From CAZMGD01 sp964565705 (GTDB lineage: Bacteria; Actinomycetota; Acidimicrobiia; Acidimicrobiales; Ilumatobacteraceae), in NCBI GenBank assembly GCA_964565705.1, contig CAZMGD010000011.1, positions 1 through 59,551 of the forward strand: DNA of 59,551 nucleotides. Direction: 5' to 3'. The notes beneath the pieces were generated by a model that worked only from the letters and a program-made list of their open reading frames with translations, made no database searches and was not told the DNA's origin. Made by a program: the position numbers and the translations under genes. Positions 47,835 to 56,649 of the stretch are shown in pieces; the first letter of the stretch is position 1, and the number at the start of each line of letters is the position of its first letter.

Positions 47835-49746
47835 GCAGGAGCCGTTGTGGGTGCCGTCGGCCGATCGGGTGGCGGGCAGCCGGATGGCCGCGTTCGCCGA
47901 GCAGGTCGGCGTCGACCCGACGGTGCTGCACCGGTGGTCGATCGACGAACCGGGCCGGTTCTGGTCGGCCGTGTGGCGTCACTGCGGCGTCGCCGGCGAT
48001 CCGGGCGACGTACCGCTCGACGCGGGCGACGGGTCGATGCTCGGCGCCCGGTTCTTCCCCGGCAGCCGGGTCAGCCTCGCCGAGAACCTGCTCGCCGATC
48101 GGGCCGGCGCAACCGACGTCGCGGTCGTCGCGCTCGCCGAGGGCGCGCAGCGGCGCGAGCTGACCTGGACCGCGCTGCGCCAGGAGGTCGCCACGTTGGC
48201 GGTGGCCCTGCGTGCCGACGGTGTGCAGCCCGGCGATCGGGTGGCGGCCTGGATGCCGAACGTGCCGGAGACCCTGATCGCGATGCTCGCCGCGAACGCC
48301 GTCGGCGCGACGTTCACCTCGACGTCGTCGGACTTCGGCGTGGCCGGCGTGCTCGACCGCTTCGGCCAGACCGAACCGGTGGTGTTGGTCGCCGCCGACG
48401 GCTACCGGTACGGCGGCAAGACGTTCGACTGCCTCGACAGGTTGGCCGGGGTCGTCGCCGGGCTGCCGTCGCTGCGCCGCACGATCGTCGTCGGCCACCT
48501 CGCTGATCACCCGGATCTGGACGGCGTGCCCGGCGCCGTCGCATGGCCCGAGTACGTCGCCGCGCACGCCGGCGCCCCGCTCGAGTGCGTGCGCCTCCCC
48601 GGCGATCACCCGGCCTACGTCCTGTACTCGTCGGGCACGACCGGCAAGCCGAAGTGCATCGTGCATCGCGCCCTCGGCATCATGCTGATGCACGTGAAGG
48701 AGCAGCAGTTGCACGCCGATGTGCGGGCCGGCGACCGGGTGTTCTACTTCACGACCTGTGGGTGGATGATGTGGAACTGGCTCGTGTCCGCGCTGGGGTC
48801 GGGAGCGACGATCGTCCTCTACGACGGCAGCCCGACCCATCCGGGTCCGGATGCGATGTTCCGCCTCGCCGCCGACGAGCGGGTGACCCTGCTCGGCGTC
48901 TCGGCGAAGCTGATCGACACCTCGATGAAGGCCGCGCTCGACCTTTCCGACCTCGATCTGAGCGAACTGCGCACGGTGTGCTCCACGGGCTCGCCGCTGT
49001 CCGCCGACGGCTTCGAGTGGGTCTACCGGTCCGTGAAGGCCGATGTGCACCTGGCATCGATCAGCGGTGGCACCGACCTGTGCGGCTGCCTCGTCGGCGG
49101 TGACCCGACCCGCCCCGTGTACGCCGGCGAGATCCAGGGCCCGGCGCTGGGCATGGCGATCGACATCTTCGACGACGACGGCCGGCCGATGCCGCGCGGT
49201 GCCGGCGAGCTGGTGTGCACCCGCGCCTTCCCCAGCATCCCGCTCGGATTCTGGGGCGACGACGGCAGCCGCCTGCGCGCCGCTTACTTCGAACGCTTCT
49301 CCGGGATCTGGGCCCAGGGGGACTTCGGCGAGTGGACCGAGCACGGCGGCCTGATCATCCATGGACGCAGCGACGCCACGCTCAACGCGGGTGGGGTGCG
49401 GATCGGCACCGCTGAGCTGTACTCGCAGGTGCAGGCGATCCCCGAGATCGTCGAGGCCGTCGCCGTCGGCCAGCAGCACGACGGCGACACCCGGATCGTG
49501 CTGTTCGTCCGGCTCGCCGACGAGACCGAGCTCGACGCCGCGCTCGAGGCCGAGATCCGCCGCCGGCTGCGCACCAACCTGTCACCCCGCCACGTGCCGG
49601 CGCGGATCGTCGCCGTCCGCGACGTGCCTCGCACGCGCAGCGGCAAGGTCAGCGAGCTCGCCGTCGCCGACACCGTCAACGGACGCCCCGTCCGCAACAC
49701 CGACGCCCTCGCCAACCCCGACTCCCTCACCGAGTACCGCATCTGA
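47827..49746 (+). CDS. Acetoacetyl-CoA synthetase
   Basis: A 639-aa adenylate-forming enzyme that activates acetoacetate with ATP and CoA. An N-terminal ACS-type region (VDPTVLHRWSIDEPGRFWSA) precedes the AMP-binding motif YVLYSSGTTGKPKCIVH. Further motifs are FTTCGWMMWNWLVSALGSGA, GELVCTRAFPSIPLGFWGDD and the terminal Lys in RTRSGKVSELAVADTVNG. The FTTCGWMMWNW segment is characteristic of acetoacetyl-CoA synthetases. It takes up acetoacetate released by the lyase encoded just before it. The GTG at 47827 lies inside the lyase gene end. Confidence 0.93.
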   Translation: MAEQEPLWVPSADRVAGSRMAAFAEQVGVDPTVLHRWSIDEPGRFWSAVWRHCGVAGDPGDVPLDAGDGSMLGARFFPGSRVSLAENLLADRAGATDVAVVALAEGAQRRELTWTALRQEVATLAVALRADGVQPGDRVAAWMPNVPETLIAMLAANAVGATFTSTSSDFGVAGVLDRFGQTEPVVLVAADGYRYGGKTFDCLDRLAGVVAGLPSLRRTIVVGHLADHPDLDGVPGAVAWPEYVAAHAGAPLECVRLPGDHPAYVLYSSGTTGKPKCIVHRALGIMLMHVKEQQLHADVRAGDRVFYFTTCGWMMWNWLVSALGSGATIVLYDGSPTHPGPDAMFRLAADERVTLLGVSAKLIDTSMKAALDLSDLDLSELRTVCSTGSPLSADGFEWVYRSVKADVHLASISGGTDLCGCLVGGDPTRPVYAGEIQGPALGMAIDIFDDDGRPMPRGAGELVCTRAFPSIPLGFWGDDGSRLRAAYFERFSGIWAQGDFGEWTEHGGLIIHGRSDATLNAGGVRIGTAELYSQVQAIPEIVEAVAVGQQHDGDTRIVLFVRLADETELDAALEAEIRRRLRTNLSPRHVPARIVAVRDVPRTRSGKVSELAVADTVNGRPVRNTDALANPDSLTEYRI

Positions 49747-49747
49747 T

Positions 49748-49780
49748 GGCTCGCTGCGCTCGCCAAGCCTCGGTGAGCCG
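49748..49780 (+). repeat. Copy of the dispersed GGCTCGCTGCGCTCGC element after the synthetase gene
   Basis: The 16-mer at 49748-49763 is followed by CAAGCCTCGGTGAG, the tail of the composite element. It begins at the stop codon of the acetoacetyl-CoA synthetase gene. The rest of 49747-49846 shows no gene. Confidence 0.75.
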
Positions 49781-49846
49781 CCGCCCCCGCGTCCACATGT
49801 GAGGGCGCTCGCCGACGTGGGCGGCGGCGTCCGCCAGAATGGCGTC

Positions 49847-51268
49847 ATGCGCACCGAGATGTTCGTGGGGGGACGCTGGATGACGGGCGCGGCGTCGATC
49901 GCCGTCGTCGACCCATCGACGGGTGAGGTCTTCACCGAGGTCGCCGATGGCACGCCTGCGGATGCGCTGCAGGCGTGTGACGCAGCGGCCGCGGCGCAGC
50001 CCGGGTGGGCGGCCGTGCCGCCCCGCGAGCGCTCCGAGATCCTGCGCGCCTGCTGGCAGACGTTGGTGGACCACACGTCCGAGCTCGCCGGCCTGATCGT
50101 GCGCGAGCACGGCAAGCCGCTCGCCGACGCCACCGGCGAGATCGCCTACGCGGCCGAGTTCTTCCGCTGGAACGCGGAGGAGACGGTGCGGATCCACGGC
50201 TCGCTCGACCTCGCGCCCTCGGGAGCGAACCGGATCATCGTCCGCCACCCACCGGTCGGTGTCGTGGCGATGATCACGCCGTGGAACTTCCCGGCGGCGA
50301 TGATCACGCGCAAGCTGGCCCCGGCGATCGGTGCTGGCAACGCCGTCGTGATCAAGCCGGCAAAGGAGACGCCGCTGACCGCGCTGCGCATCGCCGAGCT
50401 GCTCGCCGGCGCGGGCGTGCCCGAGGGGATCGTCAACGTCGTGCCGACCAGCGCGTCCAGCGACTGGTTCGAGGCGGTGGTCGACCACCCGGCGGTGCGG
50501 ATGCTGTCGTTCACCGGATCCACCGAGGTGGGGCGGGCCCTGCTGCGGCGCAGCGCCGACCGGGTGCTGAAGACCGTGATGGAGCTCGGCGGCGACGCAC
50601 CCTTCGTCGTGTTCGACGACGCCGACCTCGGCGCCGCTGTCGACGGGGCGATGGTGGCGAAGATGCGCCACTCGGCAGAGACGTGCACGGCGGCGAACCG
50701 CTTCCTCGTCCAGCGTGGAGCGGTCGAGGAGTTCACCGCCCGGATGGCCGAAGCGATGGGCGCGGTCCGGATCGGCAACGGCTTCGAGGACGGCGTCACC
50801 TGCGGCCCGATGATCAACCGCAAGGAGCAGCAACGCGTGGCCGAACTGGTCGACGCGTCCGTCGCGGCCGGCGCGGACGTCGTGCTCGGCGGGTCGGCCG
50901 TCGGTGGGCCCGGTTTCTTCTTCGAGCCGACCGTGCTGAGCGGGCTGGACCCCGACTCGGCGTTGAGCCACGAGGAGATCTTCGGACCGGTCGCACCGAT
51001 CGTCGCCTTCGACGACGACGACACGGCGGTCCGCCTCGCCAACGAGACCGAGATGGGCCTGACCGCGTACGTGTACACGTCCGATCTCCGCCGCGGGCTC
51101 GCCGTCAGCGAGCGGATCCAAGCAGGCATGGTGGGCCTCAACCGTGGGGCGGTCTCCGACCCGGCCGCACCGTTCGGGGGGATGAAGCAGTCCGGGCTCG
51201 GCCGCGAAGGCGCGAGCGAGGGCATCTACGAGTTCTGCGAGACGCAGTACATCGCCACGTCCTGGTGA
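49847..51268 (+). CDS. Aldehyde dehydrogenase family protein (succinate-semialdehyde dehydrogenase-like)
   Basis: A 473-aa NAD(P)-dependent dehydrogenase. Cofactor-site motifs are ITPWNFPAAMITRKLAPAIG and FTGSTEVGRALLRRSADRV. Catalytic Glu is in VMELGGDAPFVVFDDAD, catalytic Cys280 in SAETCTAANRFLV, and the C-terminal EEIFGPVAPIVAF and FGGMKQSGLGREGASEGIYE are intact. The sequence is closest in pattern to GabD-type enzymes, but substrate range in this family is broad. The ATG at 49847 (MRTEMFVGG) is used. It is 100 nt after the leucine/acetoacetate operon, with a dispersed repeat in between, so it may be separately transcribed. Confidence 0.92.
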   Translation: MRTEMFVGGRWMTGAASIAVVDPSTGEVFTEVADGTPADALQACDAAAAAQPGWAAVPPRERSEILRACWQTLVDHTSELAGLIVREHGKPLADATGEIAYAAEFFRWNAEETVRIHGSLDLAPSGANRIIVRHPPVGVVAMITPWNFPAAMITRKLAPAIGAGNAVVIKPAKETPLTALRIAELLAGAGVPEGIVNVVPTSASSDWFEAVVDHPAVRMLSFTGSTEVGRALLRRSADRVLKTVMELGGDAPFVVFDDADLGAAVDGAMVAKMRHSAETCTAANRFLVQRGAVEEFTARMAEAMGAVRIGNGFEDGVTCGPMINRKEQQRVAELVDASVAAGADVVLGGSAVGGPGFFFEPTVLSGLDPDSALSHEEIFGPVAPIVAFDDDDTAVRLANETEMGLTAYVYTSDLRRGLAVSERIQAGMVGLNRGAVSDPAAPFGGMKQSGLGREGASEGIYEFCETQYIATSW

Positions 51269-51311
51269 CGTCTGTTCAGAACCTGAATGGTCGGGTGGGT
51301 AGCCTGTCGCC

Positions 51312-51806
51312 GTGCGCTGGAACGACATCGGCGACGCCCACTGCTCGATCGCCCGGGCGCTGTCGGTCGTCGGCGATCGCTGGACGATCTTGTTGCTGCG
51401 CGAGGCGTTCATGCGCACGCGGCGCTTCGAGGACTTCCAGGCCAACACGGGCGCCAGCCGGGCGATCGTCGCCGACCGGCTCAGGCAACTGGTCGCCGAG
51501 GGCGTGCTGGCGCGCGTGCGCTACCACGAGCACCCGCCGCGCGACGAGTACCGGCTCACGGCGAAGGGCCTCGATCTCTACCCGGTCATGACCGCGCTGA
51601 TGGCGTGGGGCGACCAGTGGATGCCCCTCGACGGCGGCCCGCCGGTGACGCTGACCCACGACTGCGGCCACGACATGCACCCGCAGCTCGTCTGTCCCCA
51701 CTGCAACGAGCCAGCGCCGGCGACCCGCGTCCGAGCGACCATGTCGCCGACGGTGGCCTCGCGCGGATCAGTGCAGCGCGAAGTCGACCCCCTCACTGTC
51801 GAATGA
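51312..51806 (+). CDS. HxlR family transcriptional regulator
   Basis: A 164-aa winged-helix regulator. HxlR consensus elements: SIARALSVVGDRWTILLLRE, RRFEDFQANTGASRAIVADR, the wing YHEHPPRDEYRLTAKGLDLY, then MAWGDQWM. The C-terminal tail has a Cys/His set (DCGH...CPHC) that may bind metal. A small inverted repeat TTCAG-AAC-CTGAA lies just before the gene (51278-51290 region). The GTG at 51312 is used. Its target may be the upstream aldehyde dehydrogenase gene (43 nt apart, same strand) or itself. The 3' end overlaps the convergent gene by 39 bp. Confidence 0.9.
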   Translation: MRWNDIGDAHCSIARALSVVGDRWTILLLREAFMRTRRFEDFQANTGASRAIVADRLRQLVAEGVLARVRYHEHPPRDEYRLTAKGLDLYPVMTALMAWGDQWMPLDGGPPVTLTHDCGHDMHPQLVCPHCNEPAPATRVRATMSPTVASRGSVQREVDPLTVE

Positions 51807-52844
51807 CAGCAGGCTCGCGACCCGCAGGATCAGCTCGGACGTGGCGTCCTCAGGCACCTCGAGCACGATGTTGCCCGTGACGCTGTCGCCGGGCTCGATC
51901 TGCTCGGCGAGGGGCAGCCCGTCGGGCACCGTCAGGAACAGCGTGTCGTACCAGTTGACCTCGACGTCGGGTTCCCGCACCCCGCTGACGTCGAGCAAGG
52001 CCACGTATCCGAACGTCGGATTGCCATCGAACGCGATCGTCACGTTGACCAACGAGTAGACGTTGCCGCCGCTCGGTGCCGGGTTCGCCGACTCGGATGT
52101 CAGCGAAGCGGTCGCGTCCTCCGTGAACGAGTTGACGGTCACGGTGAACCCGTCGCCGACATCCGCCGAGTCGCCGAGCTCCACGAGATCTCCGACCGGT
52201 GCGACCGTCGTGCCGGGGGACGTCGTCTCGTCGGTGTCGTCGGTCTCGTCCGGCGGCGCCACCGTCGGCACCTCGGGGATCGTGACGTCCCCGGGCAGCG
52301 TCACACCCGGAGGCAGGGTCATGCCGGGGGGCAGGCTGAGCGGCGGCAGCGTGATCCCGCCGGGCAGCGTCGTGCCGGGCGCCAGGGTGGTCGCCTCGGG
52401 GGCCGTGGTGTCGGTGGTGTCGTCGGCGACGGCGGTGTCGTCGGGCACGGTGGCCTGGTCGCTGTCATCGCGGTCGGCGCTCGAGTCGTCGTCGCCACCG
52501 CGGGTGAGGGCGAACGCGCCGATGCCGCCGATGACCACGATGGCGACGAGCGCCCACGCCCACGTCACGGGGCGCTTGTACCACGGCGGCTTGCCGCTCC
52601 CGTCGGGTGAGGACGGGATCGTGGTCTGCGCGGGCGTGGGCGGCGGGCCGATCGGCGGGCCCGCTCCGGGCTGGTGACCCGGCGGCTGGGTCGGCAGGGG
52701 CAGCGTCGGTGGGGTCGGCGGCAGTGGCTGGGTGGGCGGCAGCGGATGCGTCGGTTGCGGCGCGCCCGGCGGCGCGAACCCGCCGCCTGCCCCGCTCGGC
52801 TCGTCCGAGCCCGGGGGCGGGGATCCGGGGGGCGGCAAGCTCAT
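51768..52844 (-). CDS. Membrane-anchored DUF4352-type protein with Pro-rich cytoplasmic tail
   Basis: A 358-aa protein. Residues 1-100 are Pro/Gly-rich with low complexity (HPLPPTQPLPPTPPTLPLP). One membrane helix follows (WAWALVAIVVIGGIGAFAL), then an Asp/Thr-rich linker with a Pro-Gly-Xaa repeat (LPGGITLPPLSLPPGMTLPP). The C-terminal beta-sandwich (VELGDSADVGDGFTVTVNSF...YSLVNVTIAFDGN) resembles DUF4352 immunoglobulin-like domains. It is probably surface-exposed, and its function is unknown. Actinobacterial relatives are often lipoproteins or septum-near proteins. The ATG at 52844 is used. It is divergent from the histidine kinase gene, sharing 140 nt. Confidence 0.8.
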   Translation of the reverse strand: MSLPPPGSPPPGSDEPSGAGGGFAPPGAPQPTHPLPPTQPLPPTPPTLPLPTQPPGHQPGAGPPIGPPPTPAQTTIPSSPDGSGKPPWYKRPVTWAWALVAIVVIGGIGAFALTRGGDDDSSADRDDSDQATVPDDTAVADDTTDTTAPEATTLAPGTTLPGGITLPPLSLPPGMTLPPGVTLPGDVTIPEVPTVAPPDETDDTDETTSPGTTVAPVGDLVELGDSADVGDGFTVTVNSFTEDATASLTSESANPAPSGGNVYSLVNVTIAFDGNPTFGYVALLDVSGVREPDVEVNWYDTLFLTVPDGLPLAEQIEPGDSVTGNIVLEVPEDATSELILRVASLLSFDSEGVDFALH

Positions 52845-52984
52845 GCGCCGCACTCTACGCGGGTAGGGATAACCCCCGGGTCGGGATGCCTGCCCGCCCG
52901 ATCGTGGGAAGCCGGTGGTGCCGCAAGGCTGGAGGCCATGGTTCGCCCCACCTCCGCCGCCGTGGTCGAATGGTCGCACGCCCG

Positions 52985-54358
52985 ATGAACACGACCAGCT
53001 TCCCGCCTCCGCTCCCACCGACGCCGCCGAGCCCCCTCGACGTGCCGCGCGACGGGGTGACGCCTGCGCCCGCAGCACCCAGATCGACGGGCCGCATCCG
53101 GCGGCTGTTGCGCCCGCTGGTGTCGCTGCGGACCTGGAAGGAGACGCTGTACCTCGTGCTCGACCTGCCGGTCGGCATCGCCACGTTCACGATCCTCGTC
53201 ACCCTGCTGTCGCTCGGCGTCAGCCTGGTCATCGTCGTGATCGGCATCCCGATCCTCCTCGCGACGATCTGCGTCGGCCGACTCATCGGCGACGCCGAAC
53301 GGGCACGCGCCCGGGCACTCCTCGGTCTCCACACCCGGGGCCGGCCGAAGCCCGATCTGTCCGGCAACCTCTGGCGCAAGTGCCTGGCGATCGTGGGCGA
53401 CGGACCTGGCTGGGGCGGCATCGGCTACGGCTTCGCGATGCTGCCCTGGGGGATCGCCACGTTCGTGGTGGCGGTCACCGGCTGGGCCCTGGCTCTCAGC
53501 GGGCTCACGATGCCGCTGTTCGGTTGGGATCAGCACATCGAGATCAACGGCACGGTCGTCGACGGCGCCGGCAAGGCCGCGATCATCGCCGCCGGCTTCG
53601 TCGGTGGCGCAGTGTTGCTCATCGCCATGCCGTGGGTGGTCCGCGGTCTCACGAACGCCGACCGCTGGATGGTGCGCAACATGCTGGCCCAGAGCCGCGA
53701 GGAGGAGTTGGCGACGCGGGTGTCCGAGCTCTCGGTCAGCCGCGACGCGTCGGTGGACAGCGCCGCCGCCGAGCTGCGCCGGATCGAGCGCGATCTCCAC
53801 GACGGCGCGCAGCAGCGGCTGGTGGCCCTGGCGATGGACCTCGGTCTGGCCCGTGAGCGGCTGGCGTCGGGCGCGGATCCCGAGCGGGCAGCCGAGCTCG
53901 TCGCTCGCGCCCACGAGGAGTCGAAGCAGGCGATCGTCGAACTGCGCGAGCTGGTACGCGGCATCCACCCGAGCGTGCTGACCGACCGTGGCCTCGATGC
54001 CGCGCTGTCGGCGCTGGCCGCCCGCAGCCCCGTCCCGGTCGACGTCGAGGTCGAGCTGGCCGAGCGCCCCCCGGCGGCCGTCGAGGCGGCGGCCTACTTC
54101 GTCGTTGCCGAGGCGCTGACCAACGTCGCCAAGCACAGCGGCGCGTCGGCCGCCTGGGTGCGGGTCACCGAGCGCGACACCCCGCACCGGGTCGTGGTCG
54201 AGGTGCGCGACGACGGTCGAGGTGGCGCCCGCCTCGATGCCGGCGGCGGGTTGACCGGCCTGCGCGACCGGGTGCTCGCGGTCGAGGGCCGCCTGCGGAT
54301 CGCCAGCCCGGAGGGCGGGCCGACGATGCTGGTCGCGGAGTTGCCGTGCGCATCGTGA
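52985..54358 (+). CDS. Sensor histidine kinase, NarL/LiaS type
   Basis: A 457-aa membrane kinase. A Pro-rich N-terminus is followed by a putative sensor region with four hydrophobic segments (VGIATFTILVTLLSLGVSLV, IVVIGIPILLATICVGRLIG, FVVAVTGWALALSGLTMPLF, AAGFVGGAVLLIAMPWVV), the layout of the PF13796-type sensor. The HisKA_3 phosphoacceptor is ERDLHDGAQQRLVALAMDLG. The ATPase N-box is VVAEALTNVAKHSGASAAWV, with the G-box in RDDGRGGARLDAGGGLTGL. It phosphorylates the response regulator encoded next, which it overlaps by 13 nt. The signal is unknown. The ATG at 52985 is used. Confidence 0.93.
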   Translation: MNTTSFPPPLPPTPPSPLDVPRDGVTPAPAAPRSTGRIRRLLRPLVSLRTWKETLYLVLDLPVGIATFTILVTLLSLGVSLVIVVIGIPILLATICVGRLIGDAERARARALLGLHTRGRPKPDLSGNLWRKCLAIVGDGPGWGGIGYGFAMLPWGIATFVVAVTGWALALSGLTMPLFGWDQHIEINGTVVDGAGKAAIIAAGFVGGAVLLIAMPWVVRGLTNADRWMVRNMLAQSREEELATRVSELSVSRDASVDSAAAELRRIERDLHDGAQQRLVALAMDLGLARERLASGADPERAAELVARAHEESKQAIVELRELVRGIHPSVLTDRGLDAALSALAARSPVPVDVEVELAERPPAAVEAAAYFVVAEALTNVAKHSGASAAWVRVTERDTPHRVVVEVRDDGRGGARLDAGGGLTGLRDRVLAVEGRLRIASPEGGPTMLVAELPCAS

Positions 54359-54984
54359 TCGCCGAGGACTCGGTGCTGCTGCGCGAGGGCATCAGCCGCA
54401 TCCTCGCCGAGTACGGCGACGAGGTGGTCGCCGCCCTCGGCGATGCCGGACGCCTGTTGGCGACGGTGGAGGAGCACGATCCCGACGTCGTGATCGTCGA
54501 CGTGCGGATGCCCCCGACCTTCACCGACGAGGGACTGCGCGCCGCGGTGGAGCTGCGCGCCCGCCGTCCCGGCACGCCCGTGCTGGTGCTGTCGCAGTAC
54601 GTCGAGGAGCGCTACGCGACCGAATTGCTCGGCGGCAGCACGGTCGGGGTCGGCTACCTGTTGAAGGAGCGCGTCGCCGACGTCGGCGAGTTCCTCTCGG
54701 CGGTTCGACGCGTCGCGACCGGCGGCACGGCGCTCGACCCCGAGGTGGTCGCCCAGCTGCTCAGCCGAACCCGACAGCGCGACGCGCTCGCCGGCCTGAC
54801 CCCGCGAGAACGCGAGGTGCTCGCGCTGATGGCCCAGGGACTGTCCAACGCGGGGATCGCCGCCCAGCTCGTCGTCAGCGACGGCGCGGTCGAGAAGCAC
54901 ATCTCGTCGATCTTCTCCAAGCTCGGCCTCCCGGCCACCGACACCGACCATCGCCGGGTCCTCGCCGTGCTCAAGTACCTGTAG
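54346..54984 (+). CDS. NarL/FixJ-type response regulator
   Basis: A 212-aa regulator. The receiver domain has acidic residues in VIAEDSVLL, phospho-acceptor Asp in VVIVDVRMPPTF, and conserved Lys in YLLKERVADVGEFL. The C-terminal LuxR HTH is GLTPREREVLALMAQGLSNA then GIAAQLVVSDGAVEKHISSI followed by FSKLGL. The GTG start at 54346 lies inside the kinase gene, so both proteins should be made together. Targets are unknown; the DHA2 exporter gene downstream is one candidate, but a long inverted repeat and 172 nt separate them. Confidence 0.94.
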   Translation: MRIVIAEDSVLLREGISRILAEYGDEVVAALGDAGRLLATVEEHDPDVVIVDVRMPPTFTDEGLRAAVELRARRPGTPVLVLSQYVEERYATELLGGSTVGVGYLLKERVADVGEFLSAVRRVATGGTALDPEVVAQLLSRTRQRDALAGLTPREREVLALMAQGLSNAGIAAQLVVSDGAVEKHISSIFSKLGLPATDTDHRRVLAVLKYL

Positions 54985-55024
54985 CGCGCTGCGCTCGCTG
55001 TCCCCGTCTGAACGCCTTGTCTGG

Positions 55025-55098
55025 TCTGAAAGACGCCGGGGCGCTGTGACGCAGGTGGTCCGCACGGTGGTTCTTTCAGAGCGGCCCGTTCTTTCAGA
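55025..55098. terminator. Inverted repeat with duplicated right arm
   Basis: TCTGAAAGA (55025-55033) pairs perfectly with TCTTTCAGA at 55072-55080 and again at 55090-55098, giving two alternative hairpins with loops of 38 and 56 nt. It lies between the response regulator and the MFS gene (54985-55156). A partial dispersed-repeat core, CGCTGCGCTCGCTG, sits at 54987-55000. Confidence 0.55.
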
Positions 55099-55156
55099 GT
55101 CGGACACGGGCGGCGTCGACTCGTCCGCGAGGGTGCCGCGCCGGTAGGAACGTCGG

Positions 55157-56635
55157 GTGAGCGCGGTCGACGACGTGATGGAACGGCCGCCCGCCGAGGC
55201 CGACGCGCGGCCGTGGCTGAGCCTGTGCGTGGTGCTGGCCGCTGCCAGCATCATCGTGCTCGACACGACGATCGTGAACGTCGCCATCCCGACGATCATC
55301 CGCGAGTTCGATTCGACGCTGCCGGCGGTCCAGTGGGTGATCACCGGCTACTCGCTGACGTTCGCGTCGATGCTCGTGATCGGCGGCCGACTCGGTGACG
55401 TCTACGGGCACCGGCGGATGTTCATCGTCGGCACGGCGATGTTCGGCTTCGGTTCGCTGCTCGCGTCCGAGTCGTGGAGCGTCGGCAGCCTCATCCTCGG
55501 TGAGGCCGTCATCGAGGGGCTCGGCGCGTCGCTGATGATGCCGGCGACGCTCGCCGTGCTGTCGAACAGCTTCACCGGCCGCAGTCGGGCCACCGCGTTC
55601 GCCGCCTGGGGCTCGATCGTCGGGTCGGCCGCCGCGCTCGGACCCCTGCTGGGGGGATGGCTCACGACCGACTTCTCGTGGCGCTGGTCGTTCCGCATCA
55701 ACGTGATCGTTGCTCCGATCGCGATCATGGGAGCGCTGCTGTTCGTGCCCCGCGGGCGACCGGTCGGGCGCGACGAGCCGCTCGACATCGGCGGGGCGAT
55801 CCTGATCGCCACCGGCGTGTTCCTGCTCGTGTTCGGGCTCAGCGAGGGCGGCACGTACGGCTGGTGGGAGCCGCTTCGGGCGTTGATCATCGGAGGCGTC
55901 GAGGTCTGGCCGGCGGATGCCCCGGTGTCGTTCATCCCGGTCGTGTTCGCGCTCGCACTCGCCACGCTGTTCGCGTTCTACCGGTGGGAGCGCTGGCGCT
56001 CGGCGCACGGTCGCAGCGCGCTGTTCGACTTCGACCTGCTGCACTTCCGCTCGTTCCGGTACGGCTTGATCACGACGACGATCACCGCGATCGGGCAGTT
56101 CGGGATGATGTTCGCCCTGGCCCTCTACCTACAGGACGCCCGCCACCTGAGCGCCAAGAGCAACGGGCTGTGGATGCTGCCGTTCGGGGCGTCGATGCTC
56201 GCGTCGGCGCCGCTCGCCGGTCGGCTGGTCGGTCGCTTCGGCGGTCCGGTGGTCGTGCGTGCAGGCCTCGTCCTGCAGGCCATCTCGCTCGCCTACCTCG
56301 GGCTGCGGGCGTCGGAGACGTCGTCGTTCGCCGAGCTGCTGCCAGGCCTCATCGGGGTCGGCTTCGGGGCCGGGTTCGCATCGTCGCAGTTGACGAGCGT
56401 CATCCTCAGCGAGATCCCGCACGCCAAGTCGGGTGTCGCCGGCGGCACGAACAGCACCTCGCGCCAGATCGGTGCCGCGCTCGGCATCGCGACCATCGGG
56501 GCGCTGGTCGCGGCCCAGGCCGACGTGCTCGACGGCACCCGGGCGGCGTTGTTCTTCGCCTCCGGGATCGTCGTGGTCGGTGCCTGCTTGTCGCTGCTGA
56601 TCCCGAACCGGCGCGACGCCACGCTCATCGGTTGA
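55157..56635 (+). CDS. MFS exporter of the DHA2 (EmrB/QacA, 14-helix) family
   Basis: A 492-aa membrane protein with about 14 hydrophobic helices. Helix 1 contains the DHA2 signature VLDTTIVNVAIPTIIREF, and motif A-like RLGDVYGHRRMFIVG follows helix 2. GLGASLMMPATLAVLSNSF and the motif C-like AWGSIVGSAAALGPLLGGWL mark the drug-proton antiport group. LSEIPHAKSGVAGGTNSTSRQ is the typical loop before the last helices. It would expel hydrophobic or cationic compounds in exchange for protons. The GTG at 55157 is used. It converges with pepN (14 bp between stops). Confidence 0.93.
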   Translation: MSAVDDVMERPPAEADARPWLSLCVVLAAASIIVLDTTIVNVAIPTIIREFDSTLPAVQWVITGYSLTFASMLVIGGRLGDVYGHRRMFIVGTAMFGFGSLLASESWSVGSLILGEAVIEGLGASLMMPATLAVLSNSFTGRSRATAFAAWGSIVGSAAALGPLLGGWLTTDFSWRWSFRINVIVAPIAIMGALLFVPRGRPVGRDEPLDIGGAILIATGVFLLVFGLSEGGTYGWWEPLRALIIGGVEVWPADAPVSFIPVVFALALATLFAFYRWERWRSAHGRSALFDFDLLHFRSFRYGLITTTITAIGQFGMMFALALYLQDARHLSAKSNGLWMLPFGASMLASAPLAGRLVGRFGGPVVVRAGLVLQAISLAYLGLRASETSSFAELLPGLIGVGFGAGFASSQLTSVILSEIPHAKSGVAGGTNSTSRQIGAALGIATIGALVAAQADVLDGTRAALFFASGIVVVGACLSLLIPNRRDATLIG

Positions 56636-56649
56636 GGGCGCGAAGCCGA

